In this document: in pieces, positions 1 to 8,776 of the stretch
Layout of the letters: every line of letters starts with the position of its first letter
Numbering within the stretch: position 1 is the first letter of the stretch
Assembly: GCF_013186535.1 (NCBI RefSeq)
Contig: NZ_JABMCZ010000004.1
Span: 1 to 64,000 of the forward strand
Reading direction: 5' to 3'
Source of the DNA: Nocardia terpenica
GTDB lineage: Bacteria > Actinomycetota > Actinomycetes > Mycobacteriales > Mycobacteriaceae
Length of the DNA: 64,000 nucleotides
The notes under the pieces: generated by a model
Databases searched by the model: none
What the model saw: only the letters and a program-made list of their open reading frames with translations
What the model was told of the DNA's origin: nothing
Program-made: the position numbers and the translations under genes

Positions 1-389
1 GCGATGACCGGTTGTTTGACGGGTACCGTCGCGTATTTCTGGGCGGTGCGGAGGTAGGGCGCGGTGACGGTTCCGTAGCGGAACGGGCCTGCGGTGAGCC
101 GCGGCAATTGCCGAGTGTGTCCGTCCGCGAAGGGAATTACCGCGCCGTCGGGGCTCAGATTGGACAGGCCCGCCAGGGGATAGGTGGCGAAACTGGGTTT
201 GCTCTGCTCACCGTCGGTGACGACCGGCGAACCGAGCGATTCCAGCTGTGCGATGGTTTCCCGCACCGCCGTGTCGTAGAGTTCGGCGAGGGCGTCGTCG
301 TCGATCTTTCCGGCGGCGTGGTCCCGAATACCGTTGAGCAACTGCGTCGGTCGCGGAATGCTCCCGATGGGTTCGGTCGGTAATGACAT
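1..389 (-). CDS. MetE-like cobalamin-independent methionine synthase family protein (3' part missing)
   Basis: The reverse strand reads as an open frame from ATG at 389 to the window edge, about 129 residues, beginning MSLPTEPIGSIPRP. It continues with a VVTDGEQSKPSF segment. Both are typical of the stand-alone C-terminal catalytic domain of vitamin-B12-independent methionine synthase (COG0620), a zinc-dependent methyl-transfer barrel. The zinc ligands would lie beyond the edge and cannot be checked. A GAGGGGAG ribosome site precedes the ATG. Such short MetE-like proteins in secondary-metabolite clusters often have unknown methyl acceptors. Family call is fairly secure; substrate is unknown. 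Confidence 0.75.
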   Translation of the reverse strand, partial: MSLPTEPIGSIPRPTQLLNGIRDHAAGKIDDDALAELYDTAVRETIAQLESLGSPVVTDGEQSKPSFATYPLAGLSNLSPDGAVIPFADGHTRQLPRLTAGPFRYGTVTAPYLRTAQKYATVPVKQPVI

Positions 390-587
390 GTGCGTACTCC
401 CCTCGACGCGAAACAGACATGACAGAATGCAGGAACCGAAGAAGTGGCCTGCCGGTGATTGCGGAACGTCGCGACGCCCGATAATCGTAGCAGGGAACGG
501 GTTCCGTGGTTCGCGCTTTCCGGGAACGGAGCAATTTCTCGGAAATCGTTGAATGTCATGACAACTGAGCGCCGAGGCGCCCGCCAC

Positions 588-1307
588 TCATCCCCTAGCG
601 GCGAGCGTCCGTCCCTTGGGCTCCTCCCATTCTTCCTGACGGCCGAGCGCGGTGAGGTCGAGCAGGTGCAGGCCCGGCATCATCACCTCGACGCCGCGGC
701 CGAAGGTCGAGTAGGTGTGGAAGACCTCGTCGCCCTCGCGCAGGAAGCAGCTGATGCCCTCGCGATCGCCGGAGTAGTCGTCGAGCAGCCAGGCGTCCTT
801 CGTGGCCCGCAGTTCCTCGCCGTGGCGGTAGTTGTAGGTGGGGGGTACCGCGGGGTCGAACGAGACGTGGAAGTCGTAGTTGAATTCGCTGTCGGCGGAG
901 GAGTACCAGGGGAACGGCCAGCCCCGGGCCGCGCGGACCTCCCGCACCTTCGGGTAGGGCGCGCGCGAGACCGCGGCGAATGTCGTGTCCAGCTTGTGCA
1001 GATGGGACAGGATGGTGTCGGTGACCATGCCCGCCATGTAGGAGCAGCTGCCGCAGGGCTGCTCCATCGTCGGGTCGAGCATGAGGTGCTGGACGATGAG
1101 TTGCGCCCTGCCCTCGAACAGTTCGGCCAGGCCGACCTCGCCGCCGGGTCCGGTGAAGCGATAGTTCTTGTCGATGCGCACCATCGGCAGCCGCCGCCGG
1201 TCGGCGTTGAGCGCGTCGATGGTCTTGGTGAGCTCTTTCTCCTTGCGCAGCAATTCTTTTCGTGCGGCCAGCCACTCGGCGGGTGACACGACACGGGGAC
1301 CGTTCAT
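588..1307 (-). CDS. DUF899 family thioredoxin-fold protein, copy A
   Basis: A 239-residue protein beginning MNGPRVVSPAEWL, the usual opening of DUF899 proteins, with a helical N-terminus followed by a thioredoxin-like domain. A CGSC motif at residues 85-88 fits a redox-active CxxC site. The aromatic segment WYSSADSEFNYDFH and the C-terminal GRQEEWEEP are also family features. Start chosen at ATG 1307 because AGGA lies about 7 nt upstream and copy B starts at the same residue. It is a close paralogue of copy B (2791-3531) and more distant from copy C (41349-42047). The role is not established; a redox or detoxification function in a metabolite cluster is inference. Confidence 0.85.
   Translation of the reverse strand: MNGPRVVSPAEWLAARKELLRKEKELTKTIDALNADRRRLPMVRIDKNYRFTGPGGEVGLAELFEGRAQLIVQHLMLDPTMEQPCGSCSYMAGMVTDTILSHLHKLDTTFAAVSRAPYPKVREVRAARGWPFPWYSSADSEFNYDFHVSFDPAVPPTYNYRHGEELRATKDAWLLDDYSGDREGISCFLREGDEVFHTYSTFGRGVEVMMPGLHLLDLTALGRQEEWEEPKGRTLAARG
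1167..1289. repeat. Direct repeat, copy 1 (5' end of DUF899 copy A); copy 2 at 3391-3513
   Basis: These roughly 123 bases match 3391-3513 at an exact offset of 2224, with only a few substitutions visible (for example gcgtcgatggtc against gcatcgatggcc). They encode the first third of the two DUF899 proteins. The DNA identity is much higher here than in the rest of the genes, which suggests a recent duplication or gene conversion. Confidence 0.85.
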
Positions 1308-1336
1308 CTTCCCATCCTTTCCGACTTGCCTGATAA

Positions 1337-1351
1337 ATTTCGTGATGCAAG
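1337..1351 (+). promoter_or_regulatory. Putative HxlR-type operator, site A
   Basis: ATTTCGTGATGCAAG matches the recurring palindrome CTTGCGTGATGCAAG at 13 of 15 positions and lies 30 bp upstream of the DUF899 copy A start. A partly overlapping half-similar stretch CTTGCCTGATAAATT begins at 1325. Confidence 0.5.
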
Positions 1352-1365
1352 TACCTTATCGCTGG

Positions 1366-2760
1366 TTATCCGGCCAGTTCGGTCGATTCGATCGATCCGA
1401 CGACGGCCGGGGCCCGGCGGAGCAGCCCGAGCGAGATCAGCACGATGACGGTCACGGTGATCGCGACATTGGCCGCGACGGCGAGGTGAATGCCGGTGAG
1501 CAGCACGGCCTGTCCGGCGGCGATGGCGCTGAGCACCGGGATGCCGACGGTGATGCCGATCTGCTGGGTCAGCGTGGCGAGGCCGGTGGCCAGGCCCTGC
1601 TCGGAGTCGGGCAGGCCGGTGGTCGCGGTGACCATGAAGGACGCGATCGCGGTGACGTGCCCGAAGAATCCGATGAACAGCGCGGGCATGAGAACCCACA
1701 GCCACAGCGTGCTCGGGCCGAGCACCATCAGCGGAGCGGTGAAGCCGGTCTGCACGATCAGGCCCACGGTCAGCACCCGCGCCGGGCCGTAGCGGCCGAT
1801 GAAGCGGCCCGCGATGATACCGGCGACCACCGAGGCGAGGCCGGGCACGCCGAACAGCAGGCCGGTGGTCAGCGCCGAGAAGTGCAGGACGTCTTGCAGA
1901 TACAGCGTCATCAGGAAGATCAGGCCGCTCTCCATCGAGAACACGATCAGGCCCGCGAGATTGCCCCACTTGACGGTGGGGCGGTTCAGGATGCTCACGG
2001 CGGCCAGCGGCGCGGGCGCCTTGCGCTCGATCAGCCAGAACACCACGAGCAGCAGCACGCCCGCGATGAGCGCGTACACGTTGTGGTTCACCACGCCGAA
2101 GGAGAACGACAGCAGGCCGAGGGTGACCGTGATCGCGCCCGGCACATCGAGTTTGACGCCGGTCGAGGCCCGGCTCGGGCTCACGACGAACGGCGTGACC
2201 GCCAGAATGATCAGTGCGACAGGCACATTGATCAGCAGCGCCCAGCGCCAGCTCAACCCGGTCACCAGGGTGCCGCCGACCAGCGCGCCCACGGTGAACC
2301 CGCCGGACAGCAGCGCGCCGTTGAGGCCGAGCACCCGCGCCCGCTGGCTCTCGTCGCTGAAGGAGGTCACCAGCAGCGACAGTGCGGCGGGGGTGGCGAT
2401 CGCCGTGGCGAAGCCCTGAAGCGTTCGGGCGGTGAGCAATTCGACCGGGTTGGTGGCGAACCCGCCGATCAGCGAGGCGGCGGCGAGCAGGGTGATGCCG
2501 ATCAGGAACATCCGGCGGCGGCCGAACAGGTCGGCGATGCGGCCGAACAGCAGGGTGAACCCGGCCGCCGGGAGCGCGTAGGCCGTGAGAATCCACGGCA
2601 GGGCGGACAACCCGAGGCCGACACCCGCGCCCACCCGGGGGAGCGCGACATTGAGGATCGAATAGTCGACAGAGAGCATGAACTGGGCACCGAGCAGGAG
2701 TAGGACGATCAGCCGCTGTCGGCCGGTGATCGTCGTCGGCGCGTTTGCCGTCGTCGCCAT
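1366..2760 (-). CDS. MFS drug exporter, DHA2 family (14 TM)
   Basis: A 464-residue integral membrane protein with the hydrophobic periodicity of a 14-helix DHA2 proton antiporter. Family markers are FMLSVDYSILNVALP in TM1, the GRIADLFGRRRMF motif A loop between TM2 and TM3, and LNGALLSGGFTVGALVGG, a motif C-like glycine-rich stretch in TM5. Its start is 31 bp downstream of the DUF899 copy B stop, so the two are probably cotranscribed from the promoter bearing sites B1/B2. Export of the cluster product is the natural inference; the substrate cannot be read from sequence. Confidence 0.88.
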   Translation of the reverse strand: MATTANAPTTITGRQRLIVLLLLGAQFMLSVDYSILNVALPRVGAGVGLGLSALPWILTAYALPAAGFTLLFGRIADLFGRRRMFLIGITLLAAASLIGGFATNPVELLTARTLQGFATAIATPAALSLLVTSFSDESQRARVLGLNGALLSGGFTVGALVGGTLVTGLSWRWALLINVPVALIILAVTPFVVSPSRASTGVKLDVPGAITVTLGLLSFSFGVVNHNVYALIAGVLLLVVFWLIERKAPAPLAAVSILNRPTVKWGNLAGLIVFSMESGLIFLMTLYLQDVLHFSALTTGLLFGVPGLASVVAGIIAGRFIGRYGPARVLTVGLIVQTGFTAPLMVLGPSTLWLWVLMPALFIGFFGHVTAIASFMVTATTGLPDSEQGLATGLATLTQQIGITVGIPVLSAIAAGQAVLLTGIHLAVAANVAITVTVIVLISLGLLRRAPAVVGSIESTELAG

Positions 2761-2790
2761 GACGCTGTATTCCCTCTTTCCGGGGCGAGG

Positions 2791-3531
2791 TCAGTTCGTG
2801 GGGAGGTCGCGGATGGGGTGGGCGGCGGGCACGCGGCCCCGGGGTTCCTCCCAGTCCTCCTGGCGGCCGAGCGCGGTCAGATCCAGCAGGCGCAGGCCGG
2901 GCATCATGACCTCGACGCCGCGGCCGAAGGTGGAGTAGGTGTGGAAGGCTTGCTCGCCGTCGCGCAGGAAACAGCTGATGCCGGGCTGTTCGCCGGAGAA
3001 GTCGAGCATCCACTCGAAACCGGTGGCGGCCAGCTCGTCCGCGTCGCGGAAGTTGTAGTTGGCCGGTTGCACCGCCGGATCGAGGGTGACGTGGAAGTCG
3101 TAGTTGAAATCGCTGCCGTAGGAGGAATACCAGGGGAACCGCCAGCCCTTGGCGTCGCGCAGCGCCCGCACCTTCGGGTACGGCGCGCGCGACACCGCGG
3201 CGAATGCGGTGTCCAGCTCGGCGAGATGGTTGCGCACGGTGTCGGTGGCCGCCTCGGCCATATAGGTGCAGCTGCCGCAGACGTGGTCCTTCGCCGGGTC
3301 GAGCATGAAGTGCTGGACGATGAGCTGCTGTTTGCCGTCGAACAGATCGAGCAGGCCGACCTCGCCGTCCGGGCCGGTGAAGCGGTAGTCCTTGTCGATG
3401 CGCACCATCGGCAGCCGCCGCCGGTCGGCGTTGAGCGCATCGATGGCCTTGGTGAGCTCTTTCTCCTTGCGCAGCAATTCTTTTCGTGCGGCCAGCCACT
3501 CGGCGGGCGACACCACCTGTGGACCGTTCAT
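2791..3531 (-). CDS. DUF899 family thioredoxin-fold protein, copy B
   Basis: Paralogue of the protein at 588-1307, 246 residues from ATG 3531, with the CGSC motif again at residues 85-88 and WYSSYGSDFNYDFH downstream. The frame is open to 3573 and an in-frame ATG exists at 3543, but ATG 3531 reproduces the MNGP start of copy A and has GGGGAGG just upstream. It is first in a leftward operon with the DHA2 exporter. Sites B1 and B2 lie 22 and 53 bp upstream of this start, so it is the best candidate for direct control by the local regulator. Confidence 0.85.
   Translation of the reverse strand: MNGPQVVSPAEWLAARKELLRKEKELTKAIDALNADRRRLPMVRIDKDYRFTGPDGEVGLLDLFDGKQQLIVQHFMLDPAKDHVCGSCTYMAEAATDTVRNHLAELDTAFAAVSRAPYPKVRALRDAKGWRFPWYSSYGSDFNYDFHVTLDPAVQPANYNFRDADELAATGFEWMLDFSGEQPGISCFLRDGEQAFHTYSTFGRGVEVMMPGLRLLDLTALGRQEDWEEPRGRVPAAHPIRDLPTN
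3391..3513. repeat. Direct repeat, copy 2 (5' end of DUF899 copy B); copy 1 at 1167-1289
   Basis: Second member of the DNA-level repeat described at 1167-1289, in the same orientation and offset by exactly 2224 bases. Confidence 0.85.
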
Positions 3532-3552
3532 CGGCCTCCCCATTCCTCCTGG

Positions 3553-3567
3553 CTTGCGTGATGCAAG
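3553..3567 (+). promoter_or_regulatory. Putative HxlR-type operator, site B1
   Basis: CTTGCGTGATGCAAG is the best palindrome of the set: arms CTTGC and GCAAG around a 5-bp centre. It sits 22 bp upstream of the DUF899 copy B start and 31 bp from site B2. Confidence 0.6.
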
Positions 3568-3583
3568 TACCATAGGTCAGTGA

Positions 3584-3598
3584 CTCGCATCACGCAAG
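3584..3598 (-). promoter_or_regulatory. Putative HxlR-type operator, site B2
   Basis: On the reverse strand it reads CTTGCGTGATGCGAG, one mismatch from site B1, and starts exactly 31 bp from it. It overlaps the last codons and stop of the acyltransferase gene, so part of the conservation could be coincidental. Confidence 0.5.
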
Positions 3599-4786
3599 CT
3601 TCTCGTTTGCGGTACCGTCCAGCGCCACGGTGACCGGCTCGGGGCCGACCAGGGCGGGTCGGCGCGGCCTGCTCCACCGGCGCATCATCGGCTCCTCGAC
3701 GCGGCTGTGCAGCAACCATCCGGCCAGTAGCGTGAGCGCGCACAGCCCGATGAGCACCAGCACCCCGACCGCGGTCGGGAAGAGCGAATCGCCGAACAGT
3801 CGGCGCACATAGAACAGGGTCACGCCCTGGCAGAGGTAGAAGGCGTAGGATACCTCGCCGAGCCGGACCATGACCCGCCCGCCGAATACGGTGCGCCGAC
3901 CGCGGGCGTCCCGGTCGGCGACGGTGGCGATGAGCACGCCGATCGGCACGATCGTGGAGACGATGAAGCCGTAGGAGACCGGCATGTACAGCGCGGCCGT
4001 GTAGCCCGCCAGCAGCAGCAGCGCGGCCGGGACGAGGCCGATCCGGGGCCACCGGCCCGCCCGCACCAGCAGCGCCAGCACTGCCCCGAGCACGAACTCG
4101 AACAGGCGGTTGACCGGGAAGGAGTAGCCGAACCACATCTGCATGTCCGGGATCGGGTACTCCGGGGCGCGGGCCGTGCCGGGAATCAGGAACTGGTTGA
4201 TCAGCTGCACGACGACCGTGCCGACGACCATCGCGGTGGCCCAGAACCACAACCGCCGCACCGGGATTCGCCGCAGCGGCCCGATCAGCAGCGGGAAGCA
4301 CAGATAGAACAGCATCTCGCTGCACAGCGACCAGCTCGGCGGGTTGCCGCTGAGGCTGATGGTGGGCTGGGGGAAATAGCCGTGCAACAGCAGCAGATTG
4401 GTGAACCAGGCGAGGGGCCCGCCGCTGGCCCACGCGAACAGCAGCAGGCACACCGCCCACGTGACCACGTGATTGGGATAGATCTTGACTATCCGTCGCC
4501 GCAGGAAGGCGCGTGCCGGTTCACCGGGACGGCTGGACCAGGTGAGCACGAAACCGCTGAGCACGAAGAAGAACGACACGCCCATCGGGCCGCCGTGCCC
4601 GAGGACGAACGCGTAGTCGGCCGCGACCCGCTTGTCGGCGAACGGGGTCACCGGGCCGAAGGGCGGCAGCGGCGAGCTGGCCAGGCTGGAGTGGAACAGG
4701 AAGACCGACAGTGCGGCCAGGAAGCGCAGGCCGGTGAGCGAGGGCAACCTGCTGCCGCGGTCCGGCGGCGTCGCGATGGATGACAT
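3590..4786 (-). CDS. Membrane acyltransferase, acyltransferase-3 (OafA/MdmB-like) family
   Basis: A 398-residue polytopic membrane protein. The N-terminal LPSLTGLRFLAALSVFLFH segment carries the family R and H residues, and GVSFFFVLSGFVLTWS marks the second conserved block. About ten hydrophobic helices follow. This family transfers acyl groups to hydroxyls of sugars, surface polysaccharides or macrolides (MdmB, mycarosyl acyltransferases). In this setting it may acylate the metabolite or a sugar on it, but no glycosyltransferase is visible in the window. A gap of about 58 bases separates its stop from the DUF899 copy B start. Confidence 0.85.
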   Translation of the reverse strand: MSSIATPPDRGSRLPSLTGLRFLAALSVFLFHSSLASSPLPPFGPVTPFADKRVAADYAFVLGHGGPMGVSFFFVLSGFVLTWSSRPGEPARAFLRRRIVKIYPNHVVTWAVCLLLFAWASGGPLAWFTNLLLLHGYFPQPTISLSGNPPSWSLCSEMLFYLCFPLLIGPLRRIPVRRLWFWATAMVVGTVVVQLINQFLIPGTARAPEYPIPDMQMWFGYSFPVNRLFEFVLGAVLALLVRAGRWPRIGLVPAALLLLAGYTAALYMPVSYGFIVSTIVPIGVLIATVADRDARGRRTVFGGRVMVRLGEVSYAFYLCQGVTLFYVRRLFGDSLFPTAVGVLVLIGLCALTLLAGWLLHSRVEEPMMRRWSRPRRPALVGPEPVTVALDGTANEKLA

Positions 4787-4867
4787 GTGCTGGCCCCCTG
4801 ATGATCTGGTGGCAGACGGGCGGCCCCGGTCACCCGGCGCGGGCCGGGCGGCCGGAGCCGCGGGGAT

Positions 4868-6052
4868 TCAGATGTAGTAGGTGTTGGGTTCCTGGCCGCA
4901 CAGCACCCGGCCGTAGACCTCGGCGTTGACGTCCGGGATCAACATCGCGTGCAGGCTGAAGGTCCGCAGGTCGTTGACGAACCGCTGGATCGGCACCCGC
5001 AGGTAGGCCGAGGAGCCGCCGCTGTTGGCGGCGAGGATGTCGGCCGCCTCGTTGGCCAGGCGCACCGCCGCGCCCTCGTCCCCGCGGACCCGACCGCGCT
5101 CGAGCATCGACCAGGCGTCGCCGGAGGCGCACTTGCGGTCGACCACGTCGGCCAGCCGGTGCGCGTGGAACTCCGCCTCGTCGACCTTCATGACCGCCTC
5201 GGCGATCCGCAGGTGGGTCACCGGCGCCTCGGCCATGCTCGGGTACAGCGTGTAGGTGACCTTGCGGCCGGGCAGGCGCTCGAGGAACGCGTCCCGGATC
5301 GCCTTGGCGATGCCGGTGGCGACGCCGACCGTGGCCGCCGACCCCATCGAGATCAACGGCGCCCGGTACATCGCGACATCGGCGTTGAGTTTCGAGGCCG
5401 ACTGGGCGCCCACCACCGCGGGCGCCGGCAGCAGGCGCTCCTGCGGGATGAACAGATCCTTCGCGATGACGCCGACGCTGCCCGACGAGCGCAGGCCGGT
5501 GGTGTGCCAGTCGTCGCGAATCTCCAACTCCGACAACCGAACCGGGCTCATCACCGGGTACGGCTCCCCGGCCGGGTCGAGGACGACGGCCGCGACCTGC
5601 TGGTAGCGGCTGCTCAGCGCGCCGCTGATGCACGGCCACTCGCCGTTGACCACGACGCCGCCGTCGGCCGGGACGGCGATCGCGGTCCCGGGCCCGATGG
5701 TGGTGCAGACCTGCGCGTCGGGATCGTCGAACACCTCGGCCTGCACCTCGTCCGGGAACAGGCCCACGCCCCAGGAGGCGACCCAGTGGCAGGCCACGAC
5801 CCAGGCCGCGGACCCGTCGATCTGGGCGATGGCGTCGGCCACGTCGACCATGGTCCGCGCGTCGCTCTCGTATCCGCCGTAGCGCTGCGGGATACGCATC
5901 CGGAACATGCCCGCATCGGTGAGTGCCTTGACCGTCTCCTCGTGCAACCGGCGATGCTCGGTCGACCATTCGATGTTGGCCCGCAGCACGGGCGCAATAT
6001 CGGACACTCGCTGCACCAATTCTTCCCTGGACGGAACGGCGACAGTTGACAT
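4868..6052 (-). CDS. Flavin-dependent monooxygenase of the acyl-CoA dehydrogenase fold, copy 1
   Basis: A 394-residue protein from ATG 6052, chosen over upstream in-frame starts because AGGAGAGG precedes it. It resembles two-component group D flavin hydroxylases such as HsaA: an N-terminal helical domain (LHEETVKALTDAGMFRMRIPQRYGG), a central beta domain and a C-terminal four-helix bundle. Such enzymes use reduced flavin supplied by a separate reductase to hydroxylate aromatics or polyketides. A second 394-residue member lies at 8864-10048, and a candidate reductase is encoded at 34697-35200. A true acyl-CoA dehydrogenase is less likely because the usual catalytic-base region is not recognisable. 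Substrate unknown. Confidence 0.8.
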   Translation of the reverse strand: MSTVAVPSREELVQRVSDIAPVLRANIEWSTEHRRLHEETVKALTDAGMFRMRIPQRYGGYESDARTMVDVADAIAQIDGSAAWVVACHWVASWGVGLFPDEVQAEVFDDPDAQVCTTIGPGTAIAVPADGGVVVNGEWPCISGALSSRYQQVAAVVLDPAGEPYPVMSPVRLSELEIRDDWHTTGLRSSGSVGVIAKDLFIPQERLLPAPAVVGAQSASKLNADVAMYRAPLISMGSAATVGVATGIAKAIRDAFLERLPGRKVTYTLYPSMAEAPVTHLRIAEAVMKVDEAEFHAHRLADVVDRKCASGDAWSMLERGRVRGDEGAAVRLANEAADILAANSGGSSAYLRVPIQRFVNDLRTFSLHAMLIPDVNAEVYGRVLCGQEPNTYYI

Positions 6053-6152
6053 GTCCTCTCCTAACTCGGGATTTGTGTGAATCAATCGAAATCCACTGAC
6101 CAGAGTCACAGAGCGGGAACCCTCGGCGCCTCTTCCATTGTGCTTTTGTATT

Positions 6153-7082
6153 TCAGACGAAGAACGTGTCGAACCGGTCGATTACCGCCTGCGGCCGCTC
6201 GTCGACGAAATAATGGCCGGCGTCCGGCAGGACCGCGATCTCGACATCGGTCCCCTGGTTGGGCAGGGTCGCCTGCATCGCCTCGGCGAACATGCCGTCG
6301 CCGAGATTGGAGACCATGCCCAGCAGCGGCGCGGTGACCTTGCCGTAGGCGGCGAGGTCGACGACGTCCTGGCCGAACGTCGCGAACCAGGCGTTACCGC
6401 TGCGGATCCCGTCCGGGCTGTCGTAGGCGCGCGCGTAGACGGCCCGGTCCAAGGGGGTCACGGAGTTCCGGTCGTCGAGGAAATTGTCGAACAGCCAGTC
6501 GATCAGGGTGCGGAAGCGTCCGGCCAGCAGCTGCTCGGGCAGGCCCGTGACCTGGTTGAACGCGAACCACCACGGGTGCAGCGGCACCCCCGGGACCGGC
6601 AGCATGCGGATCTCGTAGACCGCCGGGTCCGGGTGCAGGATGTCCAGCATCGCGACCTTGCGGGTGGCCTCCGGGTAGTTGACCGCGAAGCTGAAGGCGA
6701 CCTGCGAGCCCACGTCGTGCCCGGCGATGTCCACCTGCTCGTAGCCGAGCGCGCGGACGAAGGCGTGGATGACCCCGGCCATCGTCTTCTTGTCGTAGCC
6801 GGTGGCGGGTTTGTCGGAACCGCCCATGCCGGGCAGATCCACGGCGATGACCCGCCGCCCGCTCGCCGCGAGCGCGGGCATCACCTTGCGGAACTCCCAC
6901 CAGGTCTCCGGCCAGCCGGGCAGCAGGATCAGCGGCCGTCCGGCGCCACCGGCGACATAGTGCAGGCGCAGGTCCCCCGCGAGGAGATGGTCGCTGCGGA
7001 AGTCCCCGTCCAATGATCGGGCGAGCTCGATATCGCTCGGGACGGTCACGGCCGTCCTGTCGGGTTCGGTGTCGATCGTCAT
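6153..7082 (-). CDS. Alpha/beta hydrolase, epoxide-hydrolase-like
   Basis: A 309-residue alpha/beta-hydrolase. The oxyanion motif reads GWPETWWEF, the nucleophile elbow is GHDVGS with Asp as nucleophile, and a GHYFVDERP segment near the C-terminus supplies the catalytic His. Asp as nucleophile separates epoxide hydrolases and haloalkane dehalogenases from esterases. Known enediyne epoxide hydrolases (SgcF, NcsF2) are longer, near 385 residues, so this is not their orthologue by length. It sits 100 bp downstream of the flavin monooxygenase, and opening of an epoxide in the metabolite is a reasonable inference. Confidence 0.82.
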   Translation of the reverse strand: MTIDTEPDRTAVTVPSDIELARSLDGDFRSDHLLAGDLRLHYVAGGAGRPLILLPGWPETWWEFRKVMPALAASGRRVIAVDLPGMGGSDKPATGYDKKTMAGVIHAFVRALGYEQVDIAGHDVGSQVAFSFAVNYPEATRKVAMLDILHPDPAVYEIRMLPVPGVPLHPWWFAFNQVTGLPEQLLAGRFRTLIDWLFDNFLDDRNSVTPLDRAVYARAYDSPDGIRSGNAWFATFGQDVVDLAAYGKVTAPLLGMVSNLGDGMFAEAMQATLPNQGTDVEIAVLPDAGHYFVDERPQAVIDRFDTFFV

Positions 7083-7259
7083 TGTTCACTCTCTTTCCGA
7101 CGTCTGGCCCCACCTGTCGAGAGGTGTACTTGTCATGATCGGCGACCGAAACGCGCGCGCACGTCTTCCAGCGTGCTCTTCCGGAAACGGGGCAATTTGG
7201 AAGACGGTGCGCGGGCGTTCCTGTGGCAGAATTTCTCCAGCGCGTTTCTTCGTATTCGG

Positions 7260-7985
7260 CTATTCCTGCCGCGTGAAATGGGCGTACATCTGCGTGAGTC
7301 GGCGCTCGAGTTCCTTGCTCGAGCCGTTGCGCCAGCCGTCGGCCAGGGGCTGCGACATCGGGTCGGGGAAGATGTCCTCGTCGCCCTTTTCGATCCCGTC
7401 GAAGATGCTGTGCGCCACCAGCTTCGGCGACGCCTTCGCGACATCGATGCCCGCGGTCATATCGGTGTCGGTGGGGCCGGTGACGATCGCGTGGACGGTG
7501 ACGCCCCGGGGCGCCAGGACCGCCCGCAGGGACTGCATCAGGTTGAACGCGGCCGCCTTCGAGACCGAGTACGACGGATTGAGCGCGAAGGCGGCGATGG
7601 CGTTGAGCGAGACATTGGTGGCGATGGCTCCCTCGGACTCGATGAGCTTGGGGAGCAATGCCTGGGTCACGTCGCGGACGCCGTAGAAGTTGACGGCGAG
7701 CATGTGGTCGAGCACGGCCGGATCGGTGAGGTCGTCGTAGGCGACGACACCGGCGTTGTTGATCAGGATGTCCAGCGATTCCACCCGTTCGGCGGCCGCC
7801 CGGATGTGCGCGGCGTCGGTGACGTCCAACAGCAGCGGCACGACCCGCTCGTCCGGGTGGACCAGCGGGCGACGGGTGCCCGCGTAGACCCGTGCCGCGC
7901 CCCTGGCCAGCGCCTCTTCGACCAGCTCCTTTCCGATACCGCGATTGGCTCCGGTGACCAGTACTGCCTTGCCGAGGGTGATCAT
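7260..7985 (-). CDS. Short-chain dehydrogenase/reductase
   Basis: Classical SDR of 241 residues. The cofactor motif TGANRGIG is at the N-terminus, followed by NNAG and the catalytic YSVSK. The C-terminal region, from about residue 190, is longer than the minimal SDR and may form a substrate lid. An NADPH-dependent ketone or alcohol redox step is expected. It is divergent from the FMN-binding protein at 8204 across a 218-bp promoter region in which I saw no copy of the HxlR-type palindrome. Confidence 0.88.
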   Translation of the reverse strand: MITLGKAVLVTGANRGIGKELVEEALARGAARVYAGTRRPLVHPDERVVPLLLDVTDAAHIRAAAERVESLDILINNAGVVAYDDLTDPAVLDHMLAVNFYGVRDVTQALLPKLIESEGAIATNVSLNAIAAFALNPSYSVSKAAAFNLMQSLRAVLAPRGVTVHAIVTGPTDTDMTAGIDVAKASPKLVAHSIFDGIEKGDEDIFPDPMSQPLADGWRNGSSKELERRLTQMYAHFTRQE

Positions 7986-8203
7986 GATTTCTCCTCACAC
8001 CGCAATAGGTAATTCACCGCAGTATGCAGTACGACTCGTTTCCGGGTGGCAGTTTGTCGGTAATATGATAAAGGTGTGGCCGCGGGGTGGCTACTCGTGG
8101 ATTGCCCCCTTCCGCCGGACGGCACGTTCGGAGAAGGAAATCCGGTGGGCATATTGCGATACTTGGTCGTGTCCGTGTTTCTATCGCACAGGAAAAGGCA
8201 CCC

Positions 8204-8776
8204 ATGAACTACGCGGAGATCGTGCATCTGGTGAACACCGACCCGGTGATACAAACCCTGCTGGCGGAGCCGATTCCGATGCGGATCGCGTATCTGGGGT
8301 TGGACGGGCATCCGCGCTCGGTGCCGGTCAATCATGTCTGGAACGGCGAGGCATTCGTTTTCGCCACCCCGAATCTGGCGTACAAGGTGGAGGCCATCGC
8401 GGCGAATCCTCGGGTGGGCTTCACCATCGATGTCGGCGCCGGATCGCCGGGGCGCGAGACGCGCGCGAAGGTCTGGGCGTCGATCGGCCATCCGCTGCCT
8501 GCCCACGATTTCTCGCCGATAGCCGTGCACGGGCGGGGAACGGCCACGGTCGAGAAGACGCCCGGGGTTCCGCAGGAGCACATCGACGCCTCGCGGCGCA
8601 TGATCGGCGACGACGCCAAATGGGCGGAGTGGGCGCGGGTGCGGCGCGCGGAGACCAGCGGCATGGCGCGGATCAGCATCGTTCCCACCCACCTGGTCGT
8701 GATCGACTTCGTGACCCGCTTCCCGCCGCCGGTCGCGGTCAATGTCACCGCCTTCGGTGTGGACCGGGCAATTTAG
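8204..8776 (+). CDS. FMN-binding split-barrel protein (pyridoxamine-phosphate-oxidase-like)
   Basis: A 190-residue protein from ATG 8204 with AGGAAAAGG upstream. The N-terminal MRIAYLGLDGHPRSVPVNHVW and the strand with FVFATPNLAYKVEAIAANPRVGF are typical of the PNPOx-like split barrel that binds FMN, F420 or haem. Members act as small reductases or in detoxification. It precedes the second flavin monooxygenase by 87 bp in the same direction, so the two may be cotranscribed and functionally linked. It is too divergent to assign a cofactor. Confidence 0.75.
   Translation: MNYAEIVHLVNTDPVIQTLLAEPIPMRIAYLGLDGHPRSVPVNHVWNGEAFVFATPNLAYKVEAIAANPRVGFTIDVGAGSPGRETRAKVWASIGHPLPAHDFSPIAVHGRGTATVEKTPGVPQEHIDASRRMIGDDAKWAEWARVRRAETSGMARISIVPTHLVVIDFVTRFPPPVAVNVTAFGVDRAI

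Noticed and set aside
1304..3499. Long reverse-strand open frame of 731 codons
   Set aside because: Arginine/alanine-rich translation; it is the out-of-frame shadow of the DUF899 and exporter genes in GC-rich DNA.
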